Assembly: GCA_039801245.1 (NCBI GenBank)
Contig: JBDRUF010000002.1
Span: forward strand, 1 to 37,318
Direction of reading: 5' to 3'
DNA: 37,318 nt
Source: a candidate division WOR-3 bacterium
GTDB taxonomy: Bacteria > Hydrothermota > Tepidihabitantia > Tepidihabitantales > Tepidihabitantaceae
Shown here in pieces: positions 23,633 to 31,742 of the stretch (positions are counted from its first letter, which is position 1; every line of letters begins with the position of its first letter). The notes beneath the pieces are model-generated. The model was given only the letters and a program-made list of their open reading frames with translations. It had not been told where the DNA came from and searched no databases. Made by a program: the position numbers and the translations under genes.

Positions 23633-25855
23633 TTAATTCACCTTCACAAACCTTTTGATTGCATTCACCTTGCCGATTTTCAGCCGCAGGAAGTAAATTC
23701 CGCTCGGCAGATTCCACAGGTCCACCTGATACGATGTCTGACCGTTAGCTAATATCGCCTTTTTCAGGTCGTGGATAATTCTCCCGGAACGGTCGTAAAT
23801 CCCGCCGCTAATTGATTGCGCTTTAGGGGCATTAATCACAATGTTAACTATGCTGCGACAGGGGTTTGGTCCGATTTCAATATCCAACTCTCTGGAGCTG
23901 GTGTGTTTTTCAGGCTCAACGACGCCGGTGGGTGGGGTTTGGGCGAAGATGCCAGCGCCATTAGTGCCCGCAAAAACTGTGCGCGGTGCATCACTGCGGA
24001 ATCCTAAGCAAAGGATGTCGGTATTTGTCAGCCCTTCGTTAATCTGCTGCCAGTTTTCACCGCCATCGGTTGTGAGATAGATACCATTACCGGTTCCGGC
24101 ATAGATGATGTCATCATTGGTCTGGTCAAGGGCGATACATCTGACATTGGTAAAACTCCCTGTGCGCGTCCAGTTTTCACCGCCATCGGTTGACTTAAAA
24201 AGACCCTGACTGGTACCAGCATAAAAGAGTCCTGGTGTCAATTGCGAGGCGGCAAGACGGTAAATGATTCCCGTCAAACCGTTGCCGATGTGCTGCCAGG
24301 TTGCGCCCAAGTCGGTTGTCAACAGGAGGAGTTTGTAATTATAGGCAGAATCGCCGCCGATTAAAATCCGGGTGGAGTCAAACGGGTCAAACAGGATGGT
24401 GTTGGCGCGGGCAATTGAGTCAGGCAGGGTATCACGAATCCAGGTTGAGCCATTATCAGTTGAATAGGAGGTCTGAATCCTGTAGGCGCTGTTGATTGAG
24501 CCATAACCGCAGGAAAATATCAGTTCAGGGTTATGGGGCGAGATGGCAAGGTCGGCACCATCAATCAAATAGCTCTCAATCTGTGTCCAGACGGACCCGC
24601 CGTCTGTGCTCCTGAAGAGCTCGGCGTTGCCTCAACCCGAACCTTCCAAAGCCCAGACAGTCAGCGGGTCAGAGGGGTTGACCGCAAGGGCGCAGATGTT
24701 GCCGCAGGAAAGAAACTCTGGACATCTCTCCCAGGAGATGCCGTTGTCGGTAGACTTGAAGACCGCATTGTCAAGACATTCGGCATAGATTGTACCCTCG
24801 TCGTTGGCAAGGGCGATGGTCTTGATTTTGTTAAAGGAAAAGTTAGTGGTGATGTGCATCCAATTGTTGCCGTAATCGTTGGAAGCGAACATCCCTGCCT
24901 TGGTGCCGAGATAGACGGTAGCGGTATCAGTCGGGCTGGGGAGAAGGCAGAAATAAGGGGTCCCTAATAGTCCGTTACTGATTGTTGTCCAGGTCTTGCC
25001 CGTATCCTGACTGCGATAAACAGTGCTGGTGGTTGTCACATACATAACCGCAGGGTTCCCCTGGGCTGATGCCATTCGGTAAATACCAGTAATTGTTGCT
25101 GTCCTTGTCCAAGTTGCGCCCCGGTCGGTGGAACGATAGATGCCGCTGGAATAGGGGGTGACAAAGATGATGTTAGGGTCAATCGGGCTGATATAAATTG
25201 CATAAGGGTAATAACCATTAACACCCAGCCCAATCTCCTCCCAGGTTTCACCCCGGTCGGTTGAACGATAAACCATTGTAGCACCACTGCTGCGATAACC
25301 ACCGGCGTAAACTGTCACTGTATCAATCGGATCAATCGCCAATGAATAGCCATAAGATGTTGTAGAAGATGTGTCGCAGATGAAGAGATTCCAGGTGGTA
25401 CCGGCATCATCCGACCTCGCCACCGCAGTATGATAGACACTCCCCGAATAGTTATAACCAACCGCATAGATTACATCATAGTTCAAAGGATTGAACTCGA
25501 TATTGCGAAAGTAATTGTTAGTGGGGGTTGAAAGTCTTGTCCAAGATGAACCGCCATTGGTACTTTTATAGATATAGGAGCCCACCGGTGCATAGATGAT
25601 GTCTGGATTCTCGGGATGGACAAGAATGTCAATGCAATAACCGCTCAGGGAACCGGATGTTAACTCCCAGGTTCTGCCTTCATCAGTTGACTTGACAAGG
25701 CGCGTGGAGCTCGCATAGGGCGCAAAGTAGATTACTGGGGGGTCGGTTTGACTGATGGTGCCGGAATAAACCGGGCCCCCTTGAGGTCCAACTGGTGACC
25801 AAGTACAAAGGGCGGTTGTAACGGTAAGAATAAATACGGCAAGGAATCTATTCAT
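23633..25855 (-). pseudogene. secreted BNR-repeat (sialidase/VPS10-like) protein with sorting domain, interrupted by in-frame TGA
   Basis: 740 codons if the TGA at 24634-24632 is read through, without any frame change. A signal peptide (residues 1-20) is followed by many Asp-box/BNR repeats ('YRSTDRGETW', 'YRSQDTGKTW', 'LFRSTDGGSVW', 'YLTTDGGENW'), forming one or two beta-propellers. The last 80 residues are a type A sorting domain for type IX secretion ('IGPNPCRSIVNIVI', 'IYDRSGRII', 'NLPSGIYFLRLKIG'). The TGA falls in a variable loop between repeats. It could be a nonsense mutation, an assembly error, readthrough or, because tRNA-Sec is nearby, a recoded codon. AAAGGAG precedes ATG 25855. 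Confidence 0.75.
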
Positions 25856-25874
25856 AACAAAACTCCTTTAAAAA

Positions 25875-25902
25875 ATAATAAAATTACATTAATCGAGGTC
25901 AA
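25875..25902 (-). promoter_or_regulatory. promoter of the BNR-repeat protein gene
   Basis: On the minus strand TTGACC (25902-25897), a 16-nt spacer and TATTAT (25880-25875). It leaves a short leader containing AAAGGAG before ATG 25855. Confidence 0.6.
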
Positions 25903-25925
25903 CTTTTTCTTTCGTCAATCAGGAG

Positions 25926-25954
25926 TTGACATTAAAGGCATTCGGCAGTAAAGT
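25926..25954 (+). promoter_or_regulatory. promoter of the beta-propeller gene and probably tRNA-Sec
   Basis: TTGACA (25926-25931), a 17-nt spacer and TAAAGT (25949-25954). Transcription from about 25961 gives a short leader with an SD site (AGAGGAG, 25978-25984). Confidence 0.55.
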
Positions 25955-25989
25955 TTTTTATGTAGAGATGTTATATGAGAGGAGTAGAA

Positions 25990-27942
25990 ATGAAGGCATT
26001 TTGTCTGCTAACGGCATTCTTTTTGCTGATGCCTGAGGTAGTTTTTGGTCAGCTGGATACCGCTTGGTTGCGGTCAATTGATGGTGGCACAAGAAATGAG
26101 GATATCTTTTCAGATATGTATGTTGATGACTCGGGTAATGTCTATGTCACTGGGATGATTATCACCAGTGGGAATTATGGTGACATCTTCGTCCGGAAGT
26201 TCAGCCCAGACGGCGTGGTCTTGTGGAACACAGTATACGATGGCAGGGCACATGAGGATGACTCAGCTTCAGCGCTGGTGGTGGATAGTATTGGCAATGT
26301 TTATGTTTGTGGCTGGACGACAGATACATTGGCAGACAAGGATATGGTGACATTGAAATTATCCAACAGCGGGGAATTGGTCTGGGTGAGAAGTTGGTTC
26401 CGTATTTTTAACGGTAACGACGCCGCCCATGCAATTGCGCTTGACCGTTTAGGCAGAGTCATTGTTACTGGGTATTGTGCTGATAGTTTTAACAATATTG
26501 ATTACTGCACAATCTGCTACAATGCTGAAAACGGCGACACGGTTTGGGTGCGTTATTACAACCGGACACCAGAGAATGATGAAGATATTGCCTATTCAAT
26601 CTGTGTCGATGACTCCAATAATATTTACGTCACTGGGACCAGTTATGATGATGACACCGACTATGATATCGTTACCATCAAGTATCGACCGAATGGAACC
26701 CAGGCTTGGTTGCGCCGGAAGAATAACTGGCCCTGGTGGGGTGACGATTACGGGATGAAGGTTATTTTTGACCCGGTAACAAACACGATAATTGTTGGTG
26801 GTATCGTCTGGGATGATAATCAGGACTACAATTACTTCACGATGAAATATTCAAGAAATGGCGATTCGCTCTGGGCACGGACATACAATCGCTATCCGGC
26901 AAACAATGAGGACCTTCTCAGTGCGGTTGCAGTTGACCAGTCGGGCAATGTTTTTGTTACCGGAACAAGTCTTGATGATGTTACCGATTATGACATCGCA
27001 ACCGTTTCTTACAGCGCTATCGGCGGTGTGCGCTGGAGTCATCGTTTTGATGCCGACCATCTTGAAGACGGGGGTGCTGATTTGACTGTTGATTCCATCG
27101 GTCAGGTCTTGGTCATCGGCACTGCTGAAACTGACATCACCTGGCAGGACATTGCTTTTGTAAAATATGATACATCCGGCACACTCATTTATTCCTATCT
27201 CTGGGATAATCCGTTCAGCCACGACGAGGATTGGGGCTACAAAATCGCAGTTCAGCCTGACGGACAGATGATTTTTGCCGGAACAAGTTATAGCGATTCC
27301 ACCGATATTGACATCGTTGTCCTGAAGATGTTTCAGGTGCTTCACGATTTTGCTTTGAGCGAGCTGATCCTGCCGGAATCACTCTATATTGAGGATACGC
27401 TGAAACCAGAGGCGGTGGTCACCAATCTGTCAATTAATAAGGATAGTTGCTGGCTGCGGCTGACAGTTCAGCCCGGTGAGTACCGGGATTCTGTCTGGGT
27501 TGTGCTGACACCGGGAATGCGGCAACGGGTATCGTTCAGACCATTCCTTGCCGATACAGTTGGGCTACTAACAGTTTGCTCTTGGGTTAATCTTCCCGAA
27601 GACGAAAAAAGGGGAAATGATACCATCTGGAAGGAAGTAGTTGTCTGGCGGGAAAGTTCTGGAATAGCAGAAGAAAACATTACACTAAGGGTATTGAAAC
27701 TGACGGTCACACCTAACCCAGTAAGGGCATTCGGGCTGGTGAGATTGGATGGACCGGTTCCGCCAAAAACTTTCCTCAAGATATATGACCGGACTGGTGC
27801 CTTAGTTAAGGAGTTGGAAGTTGGTGGAAATGAAAAGTCACATTTCAAGTTCGATGTTCGTCCCCTCCCTGCCGGCGTTTATTTTTTGTGCCTTGATCAA
27901 CCAAGAGGTGGCATAACAAAGAAGGTTGTTGTGCAACATTAG
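25990..27942 (+). CDS. secreted beta-propeller (SBBP-repeat) protein with type IX sorting domain
   Basis: 650 aa from ATG 25990 (AGAGGAG 5 nt upstream; an in-frame ATG at 25975 is less likely). A signal peptide 'MKAFCLLTAFFLLMPEVVFG' is followed by about seven repeats of roughly 50-55 residues with the pattern 'DDSGNVYVTGTS.DD.TDYDIVTIKY...G...W', the SBBP-type propeller blade. A beta-rich linker (about 450-560) leads to a C-terminal sorting domain ('VTPNPVRAFGLVRL', 'KIYDRTGALVKELEV', 'LPAGVYFLCLDQ'). Likely a surface or released protein; ligand unknown. Its TAG stop is 10 nt from tRNA-Sec, which lacks an obvious promoter of its own. Confidence 0.85.
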   Translation: MKAFCLLTAFFLLMPEVVFGQLDTAWLRSIDGGTRNEDIFSDMYVDDSGNVYVTGMIITSGNYGDIFVRKFSPDGVVLWNTVYDGRAHEDDSASALVVDSIGNVYVCGWTTDTLADKDMVTLKLSNSGELVWVRSWFRIFNGNDAAHAIALDRLGRVIVTGYCADSFNNIDYCTICYNAENGDTVWVRYYNRTPENDEDIAYSICVDDSNNIYVTGTSYDDDTDYDIVTIKYRPNGTQAWLRRKNNWPWWGDDYGMKVIFDPVTNTIIVGGIVWDDNQDYNYFTMKYSRNGDSLWARTYNRYPANNEDLLSAVAVDQSGNVFVTGTSLDDVTDYDIATVSYSAIGGVRWSHRFDADHLEDGGADLTVDSIGQVLVIGTAETDITWQDIAFVKYDTSGTLIYSYLWDNPFSHDEDWGYKIAVQPDGQMIFAGTSYSDSTDIDIVVLKMFQVLHDFALSELILPESLYIEDTLKPEAVVTNLSINKDSCWLRLTVQPGEYRDSVWVVLTPGMRQRVSFRPFLADTVGLLTVCSWVNLPEDEKRGNDTIWKEVVVWRESSGIAEENITLRVLKLTVTPNPVRAFGLVRLDGPVPPKTFLKIYDRTGALVKELEVGGNEKSHFKFDVRPLPAGVYFLCLDQPRGGITKKVVVQH

Positions 27943-27952
27943 GTAGAGAAGC

Positions 27953-28047
27953 GGAGGCGGATGGGTGCTGGTGTGCCTGGCGGACTTCAAATCCGTATGG
28001 TCGGCGATTTGCTGACCGGTAGGTTCGATTCCTACCCGCCTCCGCCA
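27953..28047 (+). tRNA. selC: tRNA-Sec (selenocysteine, anticodon TCA)
   Basis: 95 nt with encoded CCA. Features that define selC: an 8-bp acceptor stem (GGAGGCGG with CCGCCTCC), anticodon loop CTTCAAA with TCA at 27987-27989, an extra-long variable arm (GGTCGGC-GATTT-GCTGACC, 7 bp with one wobble) and T-arm GTAGG-TTCGATT-CCTAC. The discriminator is G. A T-run follows (28050-28054). The host should therefore own SelA, SelB and SelD and at least one selenoprotein. It lies 10 nt after the propeller gene and 28 nt before the porin gene, so it is probably processed from a shared transcript. Confidence 0.95.
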
Positions 28048-28075
28048 GCTTTTTAATAAAAATGGAAGAAAGGGA

Positions 28076-29017
28076 ATGAAAAAAATTTTAATTGGAATTT
28101 TTTGGGTAACTATGGCATTGGGAGAGTTGAATTTAGTTCCTGGCCGTCTTAGCATTGATGGGCTTTTTGTTGGTTACGGGGTTATTTATCAGGGAAGAAG
28201 CAAAGGTTGGTCAAATAACGGTTTTGAATTCCGTTGGCGGCTCGGAACCTTGAGTTTAACAGGTGATATCAGGGAGAATACTACCGCTAAGATTGAGTTT
28301 GATTTTTCTCACCTTTCTCTCCGCGACCTTTACATCCACTTCAATTTGGGTAAAGGCTTTGCGTTACGAACAGGTCAGTTTGCTATACCGATGAGTTTTG
28401 AAGCGGAAACACCCGAAAGATACTTGAAGGTGGAGGAGTATTCAATTTTATACGGTATTATGAGTAAACCCAATACCATCCGTGATATCGGCATCTTATT
28501 GGACTGGCAGGCGCAAGTTGTGGGGTCCGCTTTGCGTCTTTTGACAGGGGTCATGAATGGGACCGGTCCGAACAGCACAGATAACAACACAAACAAGGAT
28601 GTTTTTACCCGGGTGGTCTTTACACCGGTAAACACAGCCAATTTGAGTCTCGGGGGCCGTGCTTATTGCGGCTGGGTTAATCCAGAGGCGGTGCGCTGGC
28701 TCGGATTTGCCGGGGAGGCGGTCTATCAGGAAAAATCCTTCACCATTGCCGCAGAAGTGGCTTATCGCCGTTATCAGAACATATCAACCTCTGCTGGCTT
28801 ATTAGAAGCAGCATACGAATTTGGGGTTATTGCACCAGCGATGAGGTTTGAAGGGATGCGTAGCACCGATGGTCAACAGCAATTCCGAGTCCTTTCTGCC
28901 TTAACAGTGAAACCGGTGGGTGATAATCTAAAGGTTATGATTGGCTATCAATACAACACGCTTAGGAAGATTTGGAGTTATCAAGGTTTAATAGTTCAAT
29001 TGGTAACCGGCTTTTAG
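28076..29017 (+). CDS. porin-like outer-membrane beta-barrel (OprO/OprP-like)
   Basis: 313 aa. A signal peptide (residues 1-17, 'MKKILIGIFWVTMALGE') precedes alternating strands. 'FEFRWRLGTLSLTGDIRENTTAKIEFDFSHLSLRDLYIHFNLGKGFALRTGQFAIPMSFEAETP' matches the phosphate-selective porin O/P pattern (phosphorus-limitation porin: an 'a.l.y......l.vG....PfglE' block). It ends with an aromatic C-terminal residue F, as outer-membrane barrels usually do. It is shorter than classic OprP, so specificity is not assigned. AAAGGGA lies just before ATG. Its TAG overlaps the convergent tsaB stop by 4 nt. Confidence 0.75.
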   Translation: MKKILIGIFWVTMALGELNLVPGRLSIDGLFVGYGVIYQGRSKGWSNNGFEFRWRLGTLSLTGDIRENTTAKIEFDFSHLSLRDLYIHFNLGKGFALRTGQFAIPMSFEAETPERYLKVEEYSILYGIMSKPNTIRDIGILLDWQAQVVGSALRLLTGVMNGTGPNSTDNNTNKDVFTRVVFTPVNTANLSLGGRAYCGWVNPEAVRWLGFAGEAVYQEKSFTIAAEVAYRRYQNISTSAGLLEAAYEFGVIAPAMRFEGMRSTDGQQQFRVLSALTVKPVGDNLKVMIGYQYNTLRKIWSYQGLIVQLVTGF

Positions 29018-29721
29018 GAATCGCTTTGCCGAGGCTCTCGTTTTAATTCCGCATCGGTCCGGCGGAGATAAGTTGGCTCAAGCTTGGTTATGTCATCCCC
29101 GCCTTCTTTTACTAACAAATCAATGCCAAGGCGAATGACAGCGACTGGAGAAGGAAAGGTAATTCCGATTCTGTCAATATGATACCCCGCCTTTTTCAAT
29201 ACTGGTTCTGCCAGCTCGGCACCATCACCAGCAATCACTAGACTATTGCTGGACAAATTTGTCTGACCAAGTAACCTGGCTAACCCTTCAGGACTGACAA
29301 CCTTTGGTGCAATAATTGCTTCCCCACCCTGATATAGCCCGGCGTAGACCTCGCCTTTGCGTGCATCAATCAGTGATAGGACCAATTGATTTCCCCTTTC
29401 CGTTTCCGCGGTAAAACTTAGTGCCCTTAGGGTATTGATACCCTTAACCAAAAGCCCTCGTGCCACTGCCAGACCCTTGGTGACACTTAATCCCACGCGC
29501 AACGAGGTGAACATTCCCGGTCCGATGGTCAGACAGATGCCGGTAAGTTCGTTCAGTTTTATTTCCGTCTGAGCAAAAGCGGTGTCAATTAGCGGCAAAA
29601 GACTCTCATTATGACTTACCTCGTTAGGGGTCCTTTTTTCCCAAACAACCCTTTTATCCTTAACCAATGCCAGTCCGGTTGTACGTCCGCTCGTTTCCAG
29701 CCCTAAAAAGGCGCCATTCAC
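29014..29721 (-). CDS. tsaB: tRNA threonylcarbamoyladenosine biosynthesis protein TsaB
   Basis: 235 aa. TsaB is the ASKHA-fold partner that activates TsaD in making t6A37 of ANN-decoding tRNAs. Diagnostic: 'FLGLETSGRTTGLAL' at the start, 'SHNESLLPLIDTAFAQ', 'LTGICLTIGPGMFTSLRVGLSVTKGLAVA' (usual GPGSFTGLRIG) and 'LIDARKGEVYAGLY'. It starts with GTG 29721, overlapping the NYN-domain gene by 4 nt. It is last in a run of minus-strand genes from the FG-GAP gene through birA, coaX and the NYN gene, each overlapping its neighbour or separated by 2 nt. Confidence 0.93.
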   Translation of the reverse strand: MNGAFLGLETSGRTTGLALVKDKRVVWEKRTPNEVSHNESLLPLIDTAFAQTEIKLNELTGICLTIGPGMFTSLRVGLSVTKGLAVARGLLVKGINTLRALSFTAETERGNQLVLSLIDARKGEVYAGLYQGGEAIIAPKVVSPEGLARLLGQTNLSSNSLVIAGDGAELAEPVLKKAGYHIDRIGITFPSPVAVIRLGIDLLVKEGGDDITKLEPTYLRRTDAELKREPRQSDS

Positions 29722-30251
29722 AATACCAATGGCTGTTCCTCTTCCCGCCCGGGAAACTGTGGTTTCACCGCACCCTCAATCTCATCCAGGTTAATGTACT
29801 CATCGCAGGCGCGAATGAGTTCCACCGAAGTATAGCCTCGTCCGAGACCGATTGTCACCACTCTTTTCCCCCTTTTGGAAAGCCAGTCAACCAAGGCGAC
29901 AAAGTCCCCATCACCGGTAACAAGCACAATCTCATCCAGCCAGTCGCTCATTGAGAGAATCTCAAGGGTGATTTCAATGTCCATATTTGCCTTGATGGTG
30001 CCATCCGGTCGCTCCCGCACCGGTTTAGCCACAACCCGATAACCCTGAAATGAAAGCGCATCGATCAGCCGCTGCCGCCGTTCGTCATCCCGGCGGTAGG
30101 GCACAAATGCGACAAACTTGCAGTTCTCCTTTTCTCTCGAGCCGGTGGTAATGATGTGCCGGATAACCGCATCATAACGAACCTCCTTGCCCTGCCGCTC
30201 AAATGTCTCTTGAACATTCTGAACATCAATAAATACACCGGTCTTAATCAT
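29718..30251 (-). CDS. NYN domain protein (LabA/DUF88-like nuclease)
   Basis: 177 aa. PIN-like NYN fold: 'GVFIDVQNVQETF' (first Asp and Asn), 'IKANMDIEITLEIL' (middle Asp) and 'DEIVLVTGDGDFVALVDWLSKRGKRVVTIG' (third acidic pair), then 'ELIRACDEYINLDEI'. All the acidic metal-site residues of the LabA/MARF1-type group are kept, so single-strand RNA cleavage is plausible but unproven. A strong AAGGAGG 4 nt before ATG 30251 lies inside the coaX end, and the genes overlap by ATGA. Confidence 0.88.
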   Translation of the reverse strand: MIKTGVFIDVQNVQETFERQGKEVRYDAVIRHIITTGSREKENCKFVAFVPYRRDDERRQRLIDALSFQGYRVVAKPVRERPDGTIKANMDIEITLEILSMSDWLDEIVLVTGDGDFVALVDWLSKRGKRVVTIGLGRGYTSVELIRACDEYINLDEIEGAVKPQFPGREEEQPLVL

Positions 30252-30979
30252 CTAACCTCCTTATTAAGATAAAAAATTTCTCTAAGACCCTTTGAACCAA
30301 GGTCTTCATCAACGACCTTGATGGAGCGTAAATGGCATCCGAACCTTTGTGCCAGCCCGCCGGTGGCCACAACAAAATAACTTTCTCCGGTTTCAATGCA
30401 GATTCTTTTGATGATGTCATTTAGTCCACTACGGAGGAGATTAAAAACCCCTGTCTGAATTGCCGGTTTGGTTGTTCGGCAAATCACCTTATTGGATGCC
30501 AAAAACCCCACCCTTGGCAGTCTGGCGGTTTTCTCAGCAAGACAGGAGAGCAGCATCTCCGCACCTGGAAGGATGGGACCACCAAGAAAATCGCCGTTCC
30601 TCTTCACGATATTAAAGGTTATCGCTGTACCGAAATCAATGATAATTAAATTTTTTTTGTAAAGGGTGTATGCTCCGACAGCCACACACACCCTGTCCGC
30701 TCCAAGGGCGCGCCGGTCATAGTGAAACCTGAGCGGTGTCTTGGTGGTGGCACCAACGAGCAAGGTCGGTGTCTCTTGGCAAAGCCGGCGATAAACCGGT
30801 AGGGTCAGTTTCGGCACAACCGAAGCCACTGCCGCACCTCTCGTATCCTTTGTCAATCGCAGCCGCTCAAGAGACTCAATCACTTTGGTAGTGGGCACAA
30901 TCATGCGCCTTACAATCCCTTGGTTATCAAACCAGACGAATCTTGTCCGGCTGTTGCCGATAAGAACCGTGAGAATCAG
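30248..30979 (-). CDS. coaX: type III pantothenate kinase CoaX-like, non-canonical start
   Basis: About 243 aa. The first ATG (30904) would cut off the conserved N-terminus; the frame continues upstream as 'LTVLIGNSRTRFVWFDNQG', matching the first CoaX motif. The only start options there are CTG 30979 or ATT 30976, with AGGAGG 5 nt before the CTG. The first motif, normally D-[IV]-G-N-T, reads L-I-G-N-S, so the usual Asp is missing. Later motifs are intact: 'LGADRVCVAVGAYTLY', 'NLIIIDFGTAITFNIV', 'GGPILPGAEML'. CoaX phosphorylates pantothenate in CoA synthesis. The missing Asp makes activity uncertain. Overlaps birA by 4 nt. Confidence 0.8.
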   Translation of the reverse strand: MILTVLIGNSRTRFVWFDNQGIVRRMIVPTTKVIESLERLRLTKDTRGAAVASVVPKLTLPVYRRLCQETPTLLVGATTKTPLRFHYDRRALGADRVCVAVGAYTLYKKNLIIIDFGTAITFNIVKRNGDFLGGPILPGAEMLLSCLAEKTARLPRVGFLASNKVICRTTKPAIQTGVFNLLRSGLNDIIKRICIETGESYFVVATGGLAQRFGCHLRSIKVVDEDLGSKGLREIFYLNKEVR

Positions 30980-31740
30980 CGCAGCCTCCTCACCTGACCC
31001 GCATTGAACACCACCAGCCTGCCGGCATCGGTGCGTAAAACAACTTTTCCTTCGTCATCGATGTCAATGACCGTGCCGATATATTTCCGCAAGAGCGTTC
31101 TGATTTCAACCCGCTGATGCAGGATGCTTGACCTTTTCTTAATTTCTTCCCAGATTTCCTTAACATTTCCCTTGTAGACTTCATTTACCATTTGAAAAAA
31201 TTCGAGCAGGAAAAGGTCTAAGAGCACAAACCGGTCAAAACCTTTGCCATAGGCAAGATACAAGGAGCCCGCATCGAGCAGATTCTCGGGCATGCCGGTC
31301 TGATTAACATTGACACCGATACCCACAACCACCGCATCCCGACGCTGCTCAGAAAGAACGCCGGCAACCTTTTTGTCACGAATAATGACATCATTTGGCC
31401 AGCGCAAAAGCGGCATTGGCTCCTTTACACCCGCCGCCTGTTCAATCGCCCGGCAAAGGGCAAGACCGGCAATGTGGGTGATGAGACCCGCGCCCGTAAA
31501 GCCTGGCTTAGGAAAGAAAAGAACAGAAAAGATAAGGCTGTTTTCATCCGCAAACCAGCGCCTTCTGAACCTGCCCCTGCCCTTTGTCTGTCTGTGCGCC
31601 ACCACAATCGCCGGCTCCTTCTGTTCGGCAAGGGTAAAGGCATAATCGTTGGTTGACTTCACCTTCTCCAAGAGATAAACCCTGCCATAATGTGCCAGCC
31701 GGTTGAGAAGTTCACCCTGAATGCTATCCTCTTTTGCCAA
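30976..31740 (-). CDS. birA: biotin--[acetyl-CoA-carboxylase] ligase BirA (no repressor domain)
   Basis: 254 aa. Catalytic core only, without the N-terminal winged helix, so it ligates biotin but should not repress. Motifs: 'LEKVKSTNDYA' (24-34), the biotinyl-AMP loop 'TKGRGRFRRRWF' (52-63, usually GRGRRGR.W), 'LRWPNDVIIRDKKVAGVLSE' (112-131) with catalytic lysine K124, and 'VVGIGVNVNQ'. A C-terminal SH3-like domain closes it. It starts at TTG 31740 with GAGG just upstream, 2 nt past the stop of the FG-GAP gene. Overlaps coaX. Confidence 0.93.
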   Translation of the reverse strand: MAKEDSIQGELLNRLAHYGRVYLLEKVKSTNDYAFTLAEQKEPAIVVAHRQTKGRGRFRRRWFADENSLIFSVLFFPKPGFTGAGLITHIAGLALCRAIEQAAGVKEPMPLLRWPNDVIIRDKKVAGVLSEQRRDAVVVGIGVNVNQTGMPENLLDAGSLYLAYGKGFDRFVLLDLFLLEFFQMVNEVYKGNVKEIWEEIKKRSSILHQRVEIRTLLRKYIGTVIDIDDEGKVVLRTDAGRLVVFNAGQVRRLR

Positions 31741-31742
31741 TT

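Noticed and set aside
23633-25855. TGA-to-glycine or TGA-to-tryptophan code change in this organism
   Set aside because: TGA serves as the normal stop of several clear genes here (murJ, CofE-like, the 6048 methyltransferase, the toxin gene), so a general reassignment is excluded.
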